A stretch of DNA of 64,000 nucleotides from Demequina pelophila (GCF_000971175.1 NZ_BBLY01000005.1:248001-312000); one strand, 5' to 3'; counted from the first letter of the stretch, positions 1 to 8,801 are shown. Program-made: numbers and translations. The notes: generated from the sequence alone by a model not told the origin.

Positions 1-599
1 CGCGGGAACGGGATCGCCTCCGGGTCGCCCTCGCGCGCGAGCCGGTCGACGTGCGGGCCGCCGGGGTACGGCAGGCCCAGCAGGCGGCCCACCTTGTCGA
101 AGGCCTCGCCCGCCGCGTCGTCGAGGGTGTGGCCCAGCTCGGTGACGTCGGTCGCGATGTCGTTCACCAGCAGCAGCGAGGTGTGGCCGCCCGAGACCAC
201 CAGCGCCATGGTGCGGTCGGGGAAGCGGCCGTGGACCAGCTGGTCGACGGCGGCGTGCCCGATCACGTGGTTGACGCCGTAGAGCGGGCGGCCGAGCCCG
301 AGCGCGAGCGCCTTCGCGGCCGCGACGCCCACGGTGAGCGAGCCCACCAGGCCCGGGCCCGCGGCGACCGCGACGGCATCCACATCGGACAGAGTGCGGC
401 CGGCGCGCGTCAGCGCCGCGTCGAGCGTGGGCAGGACCGCGTCGAGGTGGGCTCGCGAGGCCACCTCCGGCACGATGCCGCCGAAGCGGGCGTGCTCGTC
501 CATCGACGAGGCGACGACGTCCGCGAGCAGCTCGCCGTCGTCGACGAGCGCCACGCCCGTCTCATCGCAGGTGCTCTCGAGTCCCAATACCAAAGCCAC
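1..599 (-). CDS. tsaD: TsaD, tRNA N6-threonylcarbamoyladenosine transferase (C-terminus off the left edge)
   Basis: Catalytic subunit of the t6A37 tRNA modification complex; it transfers the threonylcarbamoyl group to A37 of ANN-decoding tRNAs together with TsaB and TsaE, both encoded just upstream. About 199 residues are visible from a GTG start at 599, beginning [14 protein letters not shown], the ASKHA-fold phosphate-1 motif. Further on are VASRAHL and [10 protein letters not shown], matching the metal-binding histidine regions of the Kae1/TsaD family, and [11 protein letters not shown]. The gene is truncated only by the window edge. The minus-strand block rimI-tsaB-tsaE lies upstream, but the toxin-antitoxin pair and a plus-strand nitroreductase separate them, so tsaD probably has its own promoter or reads from the TA pair. 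Confidence 0.95.
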   Translation of the reverse strand, partial: MALVLGLESTCDETGVALVDDGELLADVVASSMDEHARFGGIVPEVASRAHLDAVLPTLDAALTRAGRTLSDVDAVAVAAGPGLVGSLTVGVAAAKALALGLGRPLYGVNHVIGHAAVDQLVHGRFPDRTMALVVSGGHTSLLLVNDIATDVTELGHTLDDAAGEAFDKVGRLLGLPYPGGPHVDRLAREGDPEAIPFP

Positions 600-622
600 G
601 CGACCACTGTAGTCGTGCAGCG

Positions 623-694
623 TCCCGTGCTCAGAAGTCCAGGCATGCTCAGCGGTCCAGGCATGCTCAGCGGTCCAGGCATGCTCAAAGGCCC
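623..694. repeat. 18-bp minisatellite, four copies
   Basis: Four head-to-tail 18-bp units: an imperfect one (623-640), two identical ones of the form AGGCATGCTCAGCGGTCC (641-658, 659-676) and a diverged last one (677-694). Each later unit contains the palindrome GCATGC. The array starts just upstream of the tsaD start codon and runs into the last codons and stop of the MazF-like gene, so it lies in the 5' region of tsaD if both are cotranscribed. It may have grown by replication slippage. Confidence 0.85.
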
Positions 695-1041
695 AGGAGT
701 CCTCGCAGGCCCGCGTCCACGCGTTCCATCAGGTGCTCCGGGATCCTGCCGACCTCGTCGTCGAGGGCGCGCCGGTCGACGGCGACCAGTGCCGTGACGT
801 TGACGCACGAGTCCTTGGAGAGCCCCGCGGCGGCCGCGGGAAGGAACACGTTGCCGGGCAGGTCCGCCAGCGCCGTGTTCGTGGTGATGCCCGCCACCGC
901 GACCGTGCCGAGTCGGGAGCGGTTGTAGGCGTCCGCCTGCACCACGACCACCGGCCGGCGGCGCGCGGGCGCGCTTCCGGAGACGGGGCCCAGGTCCGCC
1001 CAATGGACGCCGCCACGGGCGACGCGTGCAGGCGTGCTCAC
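685..1041 (-). CDS. MazF/PemK-family mRNA interferase toxin
   Basis: Predicted sequence-specific endoribonuclease toxin of a type II toxin-antitoxin pair, 118 residues, the usual MazF length. Family landmarks are visible: an R-R-P-V-V-V-V-Q strand near the N-terminus, the following AGITTN segment, P-G-N-V-F-L, and the K-D-S-C-V-N-V-T block that carries the catalytic Ser/Thr. The GTG start overlaps the antitoxin stop by four bases (GTGA), giving translational coupling. The stop codon lies within the 18-bp repeat array, so the last three codons are repeat-derived. The cleavage site cannot be read from sequence. Confidence 0.88.
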   Translation of the reverse strand: MSTPARVARGGVHWADLGPVSGSAPARRRPVVVVQADAYNRSRLGTVAVAGITTNTALADLPGNVFLPAAAAGLSKDSCVNVTALVAVDRRALDDEVGRIPEHLMERVDAGLRGLLGL

Positions 1042-1283
1042 CAGTCCTCGCGGTCGAACAGCGCGCGCCCGGCGTCGGCGACGAACCTCGTCGACTCGTC
1101 CTGGGCGATCGCCACCCGTTCGAGCACGCTGTCGATGCGCGCGGTCACGCCCGCGTCGTCGAGTTCGCGCAGATACCGCCGGGCGGCCGTCGCGAAGAAC
1201 TCCGAGCGGCTCACCCCGAGCTCGGCGGCGCGTCGCGTGACCTGGTCGAAGATGGGGTCGGGCACGGAGATCGCGGTCTTCAC
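1038..1283 (-). CDS. Ribbon-helix-helix antitoxin (MazE-like/CopG family)
   Basis: Predicted antitoxin of 81 residues. It starts MKTAISVPDPIFDQVTRRA and continues ELGVSRSEFFATAARRYL, the pattern of a ribbon-helix-helix DNA-binding domain: a short beta strand followed by two helices. The remaining 35 residues (DSVLERV...FVADAGRALF) would be the toxin-binding tail. It precedes the MazF-like toxin with a four-base overlap. The promoter at 1290-1318 places transcription initiation at or within a base or two of the ATG, so the message is probably leaderless. A near-palindrome between -35 and -10 is the likely autoregulatory operator. Confidence 0.87.
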   Translation of the reverse strand: MKTAISVPDPIFDQVTRRAAELGVSRSEFFATAARRYLRELDDAGVTARIDSVLERVAIAQDESTRFVADAGRALFDREDW

Positions 1284-1289
1284 CCCTCG

Positions 1290-1318
1290 AGTATCACCCG
1301 GTCATACCGCGGCGGCAA
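1290..1318 (-). promoter_or_regulatory. Promoter and candidate operator of the toxin-antitoxin pair
   Basis: On the minus strand TTGCCG (1313-1318) and GATACT (1290-1295) are separated by exactly 17 bases. The spacer and -10 overlap the imperfect palindrome GTATcACCcGGTcATAC (1291-1307; three mismatches including the central base). Initiation six to seven bases past the -10 falls at the antitoxin ATG. A ribbon-helix-helix antitoxin bound here would block its own promoter; that is inference. Confidence 0.65.
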
Positions 1319-1388
1319 GGCCTGTGGATGGCCTCCCCGGGCCCAACGGCGGACGGTGCGCCGCGGCGCATGCGCCATCCTGGATCCC

Positions 1389-2003
1389 ATGACGCAGACC
1401 AACCCCGCCCCCGCCTTCACCCTCGACGACGCGGCGCGCCGAGCCCTGTTCCTCGACGCCCGCTCCGCGATCGCCTTTGCGGACCGGCCCGTGGACCCGG
1501 AGGTCGTGTCGCGCGTGTGGGACCTGGCGAAGTGGGGCCCGACCAGCCAGAACACGCAGCCGCTGCGGCTGGTGGTGGCCGCATCGCAGGAGGCCCGCTC
1601 CGCCGTCATCGCCGCCGCGATGCCGGGCAACCGGCCCAAGCTCGAGCGGGCGCCGCTGCTCGTGGTCGCCGCGCACGACGATCGCTTCCACGACCACCAC
1701 GAGCTCACCTCGCCGGGCTTCCCGGAGATCCACGGCCGCTTCGAGTCCGACCCGGCCGGACGCGGCGCGATCGCGCACGGCGGCGCGATGCTGCAACTGG
1801 GCTACGTCATCGTGGCCCTGCGCGGCGAGGGCCTCGCCGTGCGCCCCTATGGCGGCATCGACCGGGCCGCGCTGACCGATGCACTGCTCCCCGAGCACTG
1901 GCGTGCCGAGGTGGTGCTGGGCATCGGCCACCCGGCGCCCGACCACGGTGCGGGCGAGCGCAAGGGCCGCATCCCCGCGGACACCGCGGTCGTCACCCGC
2001 TAG
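1389..2003 (+). CDS. Nitroreductase-family protein, malonic semialdehyde reductase (RutE/HadB)-like
   Basis: FMN-dependent nitroreductase-fold oxidoreductase of 204 residues. Features are the N-terminal phosphate/FMN-contact segment ending ARSAIAFADRPVD, the family block AKWGPTSQNTQPLRL, a C-terminal GYVIVALRGEGLAVRPYGG in the position where RutE-like proteins have a GP-M-G-x-D stretch, and VVLGIGHP. The family reduces malonic semialdehyde to 3-hydroxypropionate in the Rut pyrimidine pathway, but no rut genes are nearby, so the substrate is open. It is divergent from the antitoxin (105-nt shared region) and convergent with rimI (15-nt gap). CATCCT seven bases before the ATG could be a -10 for a leaderless message. 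Confidence 0.8.
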   Translation: MTQTNPAPAFTLDDAARRALFLDARSAIAFADRPVDPEVVSRVWDLAKWGPTSQNTQPLRLVVAASQEARSAVIAAAMPGNRPKLERAPLLVVAAHDDRFHDHHELTSPGFPEIHGRFESDPAGRGAIAHGGAMLQLGYVIVALRGEGLAVRPYGGIDRAALTDALLPEHWRAEVVLGIGHPAPDHGAGERKGRIPADTAVVTR

Positions 2004-2018
2004 CGCCACCCGCCGACG

Positions 2019-2498
2019 TCACCCGACGACGGCATCCCCAGCGGCGTCCCCGAGCGGCACCCGCATGACGAGCGCATCGACGCCCTCGGGCTGGTAGTAC
2101 TTCCGGCGCACGCGCACGTCCTCGAAGCCGTGGGCGCGGTACAGCGCGAGCGCCGCCTCGTTGGTCACCGCCACCTCGAGCCACGCATCCGGGGCACCCT
2201 GGGCGCGCGCCTCCGCGAGGAACTCGAGCAGCAGCGTCCTCGCGATCCCGCGCCGCCGCGCGGCGGGCACAACCGCCAGGTTCATGAGGTGGAAGGCGTC
2301 GCCGTCGTAGCCGTACACCGCGTAGGCCACCAGCGCACCCTCGAACTCGGCCCCCCGGTACCGCGTGGAGCCGTAGCGGAAGTCCTCGCGGATGAGCGAC
2401 TCGGACCACGCGGAGGGGCCGAACAGGTCGCGCTCGACCTGGGCCATCCAGGGCAGGTCCGCCCGGGTCAGGTCGCGCAGCACCACCGGCGCAGGCAC
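2019..2498 (-). CDS. rimI: RimI-type ribosomal protein S18 alanine N-acetyltransferase
   Basis: GNAT acetyltransferase of about 159 residues. RimI acetylates the N-terminus of ribosomal protein S18. Seen here: LRDLTRADLPWMAQVERDLF at the N-terminus, GYDGDAFHLMNLAVVPAARRRGIARTLL (the acetyl-CoA-binding Q/RxxGxG/A motif is RRRGIA), and WLEVAVTNEAALALYRAHGFE typical of RimI. The GTG at 2498 was chosen because it lies four bases after the tsaB stop; another GTG is four codons later. Clustering with tsaD, tsaB and tsaE is the common bacterial arrangement. An archaeal-style role acting directly with the t6A complex is not implied. Confidence 0.88.
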   Translation of the reverse strand: MPAPVVLRDLTRADLPWMAQVERDLFGPSAWSESLIREDFRYGSTRYRGAEFEGALVAYAVYGYDGDAFHLMNLAVVPAARRRGIARTLLLEFLAEARAQGAPDAWLEVAVTNEAALALYRAHGFEDVRVRRKYYQPEGVDALVMRVPLGDAAGDAVVG

Positions 2499-2502
2499 CG
2501 GC

Positions 2503-3108
2503 TCACGCCCCGGGGACGCCGTGCACGTCGGGCCGGCGCAGGTACAGCGGCTCGGTGCACAGCGCCTCGCCGGCCTCGCGCAGCCGCGCCGCCACGGCCA
2601 CCAGCAGCGCGGGGTCGGGATCGCCCTCGACCGCACCGGGAAACTCGTCCGCGTACAGCAGCGCGCCGCGACCCACGACCGCACCCATGGCGGGCACGTC
2701 CCCGGGCTTGGCGACCTCGGGGCCCGCCACACGGACGCCGTCGCGATAGGTGGCCCAGTAGACCTCCCGGCGCCGCGCATCGGCCGCCACCGTGGCCTCG
2801 CCGGCCCAGGCCGCGCCGATCGCGTCGAGCGAGCACACGCCGTCGACCGGCACGCCCCACACCCGGCCCAGCGTGCGCGCCGTCACGAGCCCCACCCGCA
2901 GCCCCGTGAACGGCGCGGGCCCGGTGCCCACGACGATGCGCTCGATGTCCCCGCCGGACGCGCCGGCCTGGTCGAGCACCTCGCGCACGAGCCCGGACAG
3001 CAGCTCGGCGTGACCGCGCGGGTGGAACTCCGAGCGGCGCGCGAGCACCTGGCCGCGGTAGACGAGCGCGACCGAGATCGCGGAGGAGGTGTCGAGGGCG
3101 AGAATCAC
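2503..3108 (-). CDS. tsaB: TsaB, t6A complex dimerisation partner
   Basis: Inactive TsaD paralogue (201 residues) that forms the TsaB-TsaD heterodimer needed for t6A synthesis. The start MILALDTSSAISVALV is the characteristic ASKHA N-terminus; SEFHPRGHAELLSGLV, VGTGPAPFTGLRVGL and DARRREVYWATY are TsaB signatures. The TsaD metal ligands are absent, as expected. It lies four bases after tsaE and four bases before rimI, so all three are almost certainly cotranscribed. Confidence 0.93.
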   Translation of the reverse strand: MILALDTSSAISVALVYRGQVLARRSEFHPRGHAELLSGLVREVLDQAGASGGDIERIVVGTGPAPFTGLRVGLVTARTLGRVWGVPVDGVCSLDAIGAAWAGEATVAADARRREVYWATYRDGVRVAGPEVAKPGDVPAMGAVVGRGALLYADEFPGAVEGDPDPALLVAVAARLREAGEALCTEPLYLRRPDVHGVPGA

Positions 3109-3112
3109 GGCC

Positions 3113-3604
3113 CTAGCCTACGAGGGACACGCCGGACCAGCGCTCCCCGAACAGGGTGAAGGCCACCGTGCGGTCCCCCTCGTCGGGGCGCTCCATGTCC
3201 ACCTGGCCGCCCCGGGTGCGCGCGATGACGACGTGCACGCGGTCCTCGGACAGCTGCTCGGCGCGGTCCTCGCCCCACTCGACCACGGTGACCGCGTCGT
3301 CCACGGTCGCGTCGAGGTCGAGGTCGTCGAGCTCGGCGAGCGAGTTCAGCCGATAGGCGTCGACGTGGATGAGAGCCGGCCCGCCCACCTCGGACGGGTG
3401 GGTGCGCGCGATGATGAAGGTGGGGCTCGCGATGGGCCCGCGCACGCCCAGGGCGTCGCCCAGGCCCTGCGTGAACGTGGTCTTGCCGGCGCCCAGGTCG
3501 CCCGTGAGCAGCACGACGTCGCCGGCGCGCAGGTGGGGCGCGAGCACGTCGCGCGCGAGCGCGCGCATCTGGGCGGCGTCGGACGCCGTGAACGTCGCGG
3601 TCAT
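3113..3604 (-). CDS. tsaE: TsaE, ATPase of the t6A biosynthesis complex
   Basis: P-loop ATPase (163 residues from the chosen ATG) that drives cycling of the TsaBD complex. The Walker A LLTGDLGAGKTTFTQGL is near residue 45; SPTFIIARTHP, HVDAYRLN and VVEWGEDRAEQL are the conserved TsaE blocks. The ATG at 3604 overlaps the alr stop by four bases (ATGA). An upstream in-frame ATG at 3640 lies inside alr and is unlikely to be used. Confidence 0.94.
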   Translation of the reverse strand: MTATFTASDAAQMRALARDVLAPHLRAGDVVLLTGDLGAGKTTFTQGLGDALGVRGPIASPTFIIARTHPSEVGGPALIHVDAYRLNSLAELDDLDLDATVDDAVTVVEWGEDRAEQLSEDRVHVVIARTRGGQVDMERPDEGDRTVAFTLFGERWSGVSLVG

Positions 3605-4701
3605 GCGGGGCGCTTCTCCTTCAGTCCGCCGAATCGGCACACGATCTCATAGGCGATGGTGCCCAGCCAGTCCGCCCACTCGCGCGCGCTGGGGCCGTCG
3701 GCGCCCACGAGCACCACCTCGTCCCCGGCGCGCTCGGTCGCGTCGGGGCCCAGGTCGAGCACCACCTGGTCCATGCACACGCGGCCGGCGATGCGGTGAC
3801 GCCGGCCGCCCACGGCCACCTCCGCCGTGTTGCCCGCCGAGCGGAAGATCCCGTCCGCGTAGCCGGCCGAGACGAGCCCCAGCCGGGTGTCCCGCGGCGT
3901 CACGTAGTCGTGCCCGTAGCTCACGCCGGCGCGCGCGGGCGCGTCCTTCACCAGCGCGAGCGCCGCCGTGACCCGCATCGCCGGCTCGAGGCCGAACGCC
4001 GCGCCCGACGGGTCCTCCACCGGCGGCAGGCCGTACACCGCGATGCCGGGCCGGACCAGGTCGAAGTGCAGGTCGGGCCGGGTGAGGGTGGCCGCCGAGT
4101 TCGCGAGGTGGCGCACCTCGAGCGCGATCCCCCGCGCCTCGATACGGGCGAGCCCGGCGCGGAACACCTCCGCCTGGGCGTCGATGGTCGGATGCCCCGG
4201 CGCGTCCGCCCAGGCCAGGTGCGACCACGCGCCTACGACGCGCACCGCATCGTCCGCCGCCGCCGCGGCGTCCAGCAGCGCGTCGAGGCCCTCGGGCCGC
4301 ACGCCCTCGCGCGACAGCCCCGTGTCGAGGCACAGGTGGACGCGCGCGACGCGGCCCGCCTCGCGGGCCCCCTCAGCGATGCGTGCGAGCACCTCGGGGG
4401 ACGATGCGCTGACATCCACGTCCGCGGCCACCAGTTCCCGTGCGGGCACGGCGGGCCCGTACAGCCAGGTGAGCACCCGTCCCGTGTCGCCAGCGGCGCG
4501 CAGCGCGAGCGCCTCGTCGGGCTGGGCGACGCCCAGCCACGCGGCGCCGCCCTCGCGGGCGGCGCGCGCCGCGGGCACGAGCCCGTGGCCGTACGCGTCC
4601 GCCTTGACCACCGCCATGAGCGCGGAGCCGGAGGCGCACGCCCGCAGTCGGTCCACGTTGCGCGTGATGGCCGCGTAGTCGACCGTGACCGTGAGCCGCA
4701 T
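3601..4701 (-). CDS. alr: Alanine racemase
   Basis: PLP-dependent enzyme making D-alanine for peptidoglycan, 366 residues. The PLP lysine is in VVKADAYGHGLVPAA (about residue 35). The catalytic tyrosine of the C-terminal domain lies in the SYGHDYV region, and YADGIFRSAGN and RVCMDQVVLDLG are family blocks. Its ATG at 4701 shares one base with the acpS stop (TGATG), and its own stop overlaps tsaE, so acpS-alr-tsaE-tsaB-rimI reads as one operon. Many relatives have an NAD(P)H-hydrate epimerase gene (nnr) next to alr or acpS; none is present here. Confidence 0.95.
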   Translation of the reverse strand: MRLTVTVDYAAITRNVDRLRACASGSALMAVVKADAYGHGLVPAARAAREGGAAWLGVAQPDEALALRAAGDTGRVLTWLYGPAVPARELVAADVDVSASSPEVLARIAEGAREAGRVARVHLCLDTGLSREGVRPEGLDALLDAAAAADDAVRVVGAWSHLAWADAPGHPTIDAQAEVFRAGLARIEARGIALEVRHLANSAATLTRPDLHFDLVRPGIAVYGLPPVEDPSGAAFGLEPAMRVTAALALVKDAPARAGVSYGHDYVTPRDTRLGLVSAGYADGIFRSAGNTAEVAVGGRRHRIAGRVCMDQVVLDLGPDATERAGDEVVLVGADGPSAREWADWLGTIAYEIVCRFGGLKEKRPA

Positions 4702-5054
4702 CAGTCCTCCCCGATGACCACCGCGGAGGCGATCCCCGCGTCGTGCGACAGGGACACGTGGAAGCGCGTGATCCCCAACTCCTGCGCGCGGGCGGCGATC
4801 GCGCCGCGCACCTCGATGCGCGGCGCTCCCCCGTCGACGCGGTGCACCTCGCAGTCCTGCCAGCTCAGCCCCGCGGGGGCGCCCAGCGCCTTGGCGAGCG
4901 CCTCCTTCGCGGCCCACCGCGCGGCCAGGCTCGCGGGTCCCAGCTCGCGCTCGGCGGGCGTGAAGACCCGGTCGAGGAAACCGGGCGAGCGCTCGAGCGT
5001 CTGCTCGAAGCGCGCGATCTCCACGACGTCGATGCCCAGGCCCAGGATGGCCAC
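4701..5054 (-). CDS. acpS: Holo-[acyl-carrier-protein] synthase
   Basis: AcpS-type 4'-phosphopantetheinyl transferase (117 residues), which activates the fatty-acid carrier protein using Co[17 protein letters not shown] (the Mg-binding aspartate is D in GID) and [14 protein letters not shown] with the catalytic WAAKEA motif are clear; [16 protein letters not shown] ends the protein. The GTG start at 5054 lies two bases after the glmS stop; no other start fits the conserved N-terminus. Confidence 0.94.
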   Translation of the reverse strand: MAILGLGIDVVEIARFEQTLERSPGFLDRVFTPAERELGPASLAARWAAKEALAKALGAPAGLSWQDCEVHRVDGGAPRIEVRGAIAARAQELGITRFHVSLSHDAGIASAVVIGED

Positions 5055-5056
5055 GG

Positions 5057-6922
5057 CTACTCCACCGTGACGGACTTCGCGAGGTTGCGCGGCTGGTCGA
5101 CGTCGTAGCCCTTGGCCGCGGCGAGCTCGAGGGCGAAGATCTGCAGCGGCACCACCTGGAGCAGCGGCGTCATGAGCACGGGCGCGTTGGGCACGTAGAA
5201 CACCTGCTCGGCGTGGTTGGCCGCCTCCGTGTCGCCCTCCTCCGCGATGACGAAGGTGCGGGCGCCGCGGGCGCGGACCTCCTGCACGTTGGAGATGACC
5301 TTGGCGTGCAGGGACTCGCGGCCGCGCGGGCTGGGCAGCACGATGAACACCGGCTGGCCGGGCTCGACCAGCGCGATGGGTCCGTGCTTGAGCTCTCCCG
5401 CGGCGAAGCCCTCGGCGTGGATGTAGGCGAGCTCCTTGAGCTTGAGCGCGCCCTCGAGCGCGACCGGGAAGCCCACGTGGCGGCCCAGGAACAGCACCGT
5501 GCGCTCGTCCGCCATCGAGCGGGCGACCTCGCGGATGCCCTCCGAGGTGTCGATGACGCGCTGGATCTTCGCCGGGATCTCGTCGAGCTGGCTCAGCAGC
5601 GCCTCGATCTCGTCGGGGAACTTGTTGCCGCGCAGCTCCGCGAGGTAGATGCCCAGCAGGAACGTCGCGGTGATCTGGGCCAGGAACGCCTTGGTCGAGG
5701 CGACCGCGATCTCCGGGCCGGCGCGCGTGTACAGCACCGCGTCGGCCTCGCGGGCGATGGTCGAGCCCTGCGCGTTGACGATCGCGATCACGGGCGCGCC
5801 CTGCCGCTGCGCGTGGCGCACCGCCATGATCGTGTCCATCGTCTCGCCCGACTGGGAGATGGCGACCACGAGCGTGCGGACGTTGACCACCGGGTCGCGG
5901 TAGCGGAACTCGTGGGCGAGCTCGACCTCGACCGGGATGCGGCACCAGTGCTCGATCGCGTACCGGCCCACCAGGCCCGCGTACGAGGCCGTGCCGCACG
6001 CGACGATGATGATCTTGTCCACCGACGCCAGCAGGGCCTCGTGCACCAGGCCCTCGTCCAGGTGGAGCTTGCCGTGCTCGTCGATGCGGCCGCGCAGCGT
6101 GTCCGCGACCGCCTCGGGCTGGTCGTGGATCTCCTTCTCCATGAAGGTGGCGAAGCCGCCCTTCTGCGCCGCGGACGCGTCCCAGTCCACCGTGTAGGGC
6201 TCGCGCTCGACCACATGGCCCGAGCGATCCGTGATCGTGACGCCCTCGGGCGTGATCTCCACGACCTCGTCCTGCTCGAGCTCGAGCGCGGTGCGGGTGT
6301 GCTCGATGAACGCGACCACATCCGAGCCCAAGAAGTTCTCCCCCTCGCCCAGGCCCACCACCAGGGGGCTGTTGCGGCGCGCGCCCACCACCGTGCGCGG
6401 CTCGCGGGCGTCGACCGCCAGCAGCGTGAACGCGCCCTCCAGTCGGCGCGTGATGGTGCGCATCGCCTCCGCGAGGCTCGCGCCCGTCTCCACCTCCCGC
6501 GCGAGCAGGTGGCCGGTCGCCTCGGTGTCCGTCTCGGAGAGGAACTCGATGCCCTCGGCCTCGAGCTCGGCGCGCAGCGCGGAGAAGTTCTCGATGATCC
6601 CGTTGTGGATGATCGCGATGCGGCCGCCCGCGGCGAGGTGCGGGTGCGCGTTCGCGTCCGTGGGGGCGCCGTGCGTCGCCCACCGGGTGTGGCCGATCGC
6701 GGCGGTGCCGTGGTCGATGGGCCGCTCCGCGAGCTCCTTGGCCAGGTTGACCAGCTTGCCGGCCTTCTTGCGCATGGCGACCGCCGCATCGTCCGCCGTG
6801 ACGACCGCGATGCCCGCCGAGTCGTAGCCGCGGTACTCGAGCCGCGCGAGGCCTCCCATGACGACGCCCTCGGCGCGCGCTCCGGGCGCACCCCCGCCCA
6901 CGTATCCGACGATTCCACACAT
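5057..6922 (-). CDS. glmS: Glutamine--fructose-6-phosphate aminotransferase (isomerizing)
   Basis: Makes glucosamine-6-phosphate, the first committed step to UDP-GlcNAc. 621 residues. The start [10 protein letters not shown] gives the N-terminal nucleophile Cys after Met removal; [11 protein letters not shown] and NGIIENF belong to the glutaminase domain. Two SIS domains follow ([40 protein letters not shown]), ending in [12 protein letters not shown]. An upstream in-frame extension is rejected because the Cys must be residue 2. No glmS ribozyme is seen; only 70 bases separate it from coaA (+). glmM, the next enzyme of the pathway, is about 2.7 kb away. Confidence 0.96.
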   Translation of the reverse strand: MCGIVGYVGGGAPGARAEGVVMGGLARLEYRGYDSAGIAVVTADDAAVAMRKKAGKLVNLAKELAERPIDHGTAAIGHTRWATHGAPTDANAHPHLAAGGRIAIIHNGIIENFSALRAELEAEGIEFLSETDTEATGHLLAREVETGASLAEAMRTITRRLEGAFTLLAVDAREPRTVVGARRNSPLVVGLGEGENFLGSDVVAFIEHTRTALELEQDEVVEITPEGVTITDRSGHVVEREPYTVDWDASAAQKGGFATFMEKEIHDQPEAVADTLRGRIDEHGKLHLDEGLVHEALLASVDKIIIVACGTASYAGLVGRYAIEHWCRIPVEVELAHEFRYRDPVVNVRTLVVAISQSGETMDTIMAVRHAQRQGAPVIAIVNAQGSTIAREADAVLYTRAGPEIAVASTKAFLAQITATFLLGIYLAELRGNKFPDEIEALLSQLDEIPAKIQRVIDTSEGIREVARSMADERTVLFLGRHVGFPVALEGALKLKELAYIHAEGFAAGELKHGPIALVEPGQPVFIVLPSPRGRESLHAKVISNVQEVRARGARTFVIAEEGDTEAANHAEQVFYVPNAPVLMTPLLQVVPLQIFALELAAAKGYDVDQPRNLAKSVTVE

Positions 6923-6992
6923 GGGGGCGAGTCTACGGGCGCGCCCCGGCGCGGAATGCGGGACACGGGGGACGATGCGCCACAATGGTCGC

Positions 6993-7949
6993 GTGAACGA
7001 GGCACGTCGATCCGACGAGGGCACCCCGTACGTCACCCTCACCCGCGACGAGTGGGCCGCGCTGGCGGACGCGACGCCGCTCCCCCTCACCGAGGAGGAC
7101 ATCGCGAAGGTCCGCGGCCTCGGAGACCCGGTGGACCTCGCCGAGGTGGACCGCATCTACCGCCCGCTGTCGCGCCTGCTCGACCTGTACTCGGGCGCGA
7201 CCGGACAGCTCCACCGCGCGACGAGCGAGTTCCTGGGCGAGCGCGCGTCGCGCACGCCGTTCATCATCGGCGTCGCCGGCTCCGTGGCCGTCGGCAAGTC
7301 CACCACCGCGCGCCTGCTGCGCGAGCTCATGGCCCGCTGGCCCAGCTCCCCCCACGTCGAACTGGTGACCACGGACGGGTTCCTCCACCCCAACGCGGTG
7401 CTCGAGGAGCGGGGCCTCATGGCCCGCAAGGGCTTCCCCGAGTCGTACGACCGGCGCGCGCTGCGCGAGTTCGTGCTCCAGGTGAAGTCCGGCGCCGAGG
7501 AGGTCCGGGCGCCCGTGTACTCGCACCAGGTCTACGACATCGTGCCCGACGAGCAGGTGGTCGTGCGCCAGCCGGACATCCTCATCGTCGAGGGTCTCAA
7601 CGTCCTGCAGACCACCGCGGGCCGCGAACCCGGCAGCCAGCAGCTGCACATCTCCGACTTCTTCGACGTCTCCATCTACGTCGACGCCCGGCAGGCGGAC
7701 ATCCGCCGGTGGTACATCGACCGCTTCCTCGCACTGCGGTCCACGGCCTTCGCGCGCGACGACTCGTACTTCCGCTCCTACTCGACCCTGACGGACGATC
7801 AGGCCACGGCGGTCGCCGCCCAGATCTGGGACGCCGTCAACGCGCCCAACCTCGCGACCAACATCGCACCGACGCGCGGGCGCGCCACCATCATCCTCAC
7901 CAAGGGCGCCCGCCACACGATCGAGTCGGTGCGGCTGCGCAAGCTCTGA
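6993..7949 (+). CDS. coaA: Type I pantothenate kinase
   Basis: Phosphorylates pantothenate, the first step of CoA synthesis. With the GTG start at 6993 the protein has 318 residues, close to the family norm. The P-loop [17 protein letters not shown] is at about residues 93-109, TTDGFLHPN and the segment from RKGFPESYD follow, and IVEGLNVL is the Walker B-like strand. GTG is preferred over the in-frame ATG at 6975 because CACAAT (6981-6986) ends six bases before it, giving a leaderless start. The ATG overlaps a copy of the dispersed word GGGGACGATGC. Divergent from glmS. Confidence 0.92.
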   Translation: MNEARRSDEGTPYVTLTRDEWAALADATPLPLTEEDIAKVRGLGDPVDLAEVDRIYRPLSRLLDLYSGATGQLHRATSEFLGERASRTPFIIGVAGSVAVGKSTTARLLRELMARWPSSPHVELVTTDGFLHPNAVLEERGLMARKGFPESYDRRALREFVLQVKSGAEEVRAPVYSHQVYDIVPDEQVVVRQPDILIVEGLNVLQTTAGREPGSQQLHISDFFDVSIYVDARQADIRRWYIDRFLALRSTAFARDDSYFRSYSTLTDDQATAVAAQIWDAVNAPNLATNIAPTRGRATIILTKGARHTIESVRLRKL

Positions 7950-7958
7950 GCGGGCGGG

Positions 7959-8711
7959 TCACTCCGCCTCGGCGGCGTCCCCGCCCGCGCGCCGCTCGCG
8001 ACGCGTGGGCTTGGGCTGGAGCTCGCCCCGCGCGATGCGCTCCTCGATCTGGTCGGCGAGGTCCGGGAGCTCGGGCTCGCCGAACCCCATGTGCTGGAGG
8101 ATCTTGTCGACGAGCATGCCCAGCAGCACGCCGCCGGTGATGCCCACCGCGATGGACACGAGCAGGTTCTCGAAGATGGACCCGGCCCAGATGCCGAGAG
8201 CGGTCCCGTACGTGGCCCAGATGATGACGGCCACGCCGTCGACGATCATGAACCACTGGCGCGGGTAGCGCAGCGCCCCGGCCGTGAGGTTGACCGCGAC
8301 GCGGCCCATGGGGATGAAGCGGGCCGCGATGATGAACGCCGTGCCGCGCCGCTCGAGCGTCGTCTCCGCCCAGTCGAGGGTCTTGCGCACCCGGGCGCGC
8401 GCGAAGAAGGGGTGCCGCCGCACGTCGAAGCGGGAGCCCACCCAGTAGGCGAGCTGGTCGCCGCACCAGGCGCCGGCGGCGGCGAAGATGAACGTCAGCC
8501 ACACCCACGGGGTCCCGGTCTGGGCCCACGCGGTCGCCGAGGCGATGACCACGGACTCGCTGGGGACCAGCGGGAAGATGCCGTCGATGAGCGACAGCAG
8601 AAAGATCCCGGGGTAGATCCAGAACGACTCGGTGAGGGTGAGGATCCACCCCTCGAGCGCATCGATCCAGTCGAAGAGGAGGTGCCAGAGGTCGTTCAGG
8701 GCGCCGTTCAC
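7959..8711 (-). CDS. DedA-family membrane protein, copy 1
   Basis: DedA/SNARE-associated (VTT domain) integral membrane protein of 250 residues; the family includes undecaprenyl-phosphate and phospholipid flippases. Motifs are FPLVPSESVVIAS, GAWCGDQLAYWVGSRF and FIIAARFIPMGRVAVNLTAGALRYP (the re-entrant loop arginine/proline region), with at least five hydrophobic segments and a basic/acidic cytoplasmic tail. The GTG start gives NGALNDLWHLLF. It is about 60-65% identical by eye to the neighbour at 8802-9569 over the membrane core, so the two are a tandem duplication. A perfect palindrome lies 35 bases upstream. Confidence 0.9.
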   Translation of the reverse strand: MNGALNDLWHLLFDWIDALEGWILTLTESFWIYPGIFLLSLIDGIFPLVPSESVVIASATAWAQTGTPWVWLTFIFAAAGAWCGDQLAYWVGSRFDVRRHPFFARARVRKTLDWAETTLERRGTAFIIAARFIPMGRVAVNLTAGALRYPRQWFMIVDGVAVIIWATYGTALGIWAGSIFENLLVSIAVGITGGVLLGMLVDKILQHMGFGEPELPDLADQIEERIARGELQPKPTRRERRAGGDAAEAE

Positions 8712-8745
8712 ACGCCCCAGTCTCTCAGGCGCGACCGGGGACCGC

Positions 8746-8765
8746 GATGGGGGAGGTCCCCCATC
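8746..8765. promoter_or_regulatory. Perfect palindrome upstream of DedA copy 1
   Basis: Inverted repeat with 9-bp arms GATGGGGGA / TCCCCCATC around GG, 35 bases before the GTG start. The next stretch toward the gene contains CTGAGAGACTGGGG twenty bases past the palindrome; DedA copy 2 has CTGAGACACTGGG at the same spacing. That shared geometry suggests an operator/promoter rather than a terminator, although it also lies just past the stop of copy 2. Confidence 0.6.
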
Positions 8766-8801
8766 CGGCGCCGACGGGCGTCGGCCGCCACGCGCGCGGC
8801 C

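Noticed and set aside
4701-6920. A 739-residue minus-strand open frame spanning glmS and acpS
   Set aside because: Only the last 117 codons are the real acpS; the rest is an Arg/Gly-rich shadow of glmS in another frame.
6923-6992. glmS ribozyme
   Set aside because: Only 70 bases lie between the divergent coaA and glmS starts, too short and without the conserved core.
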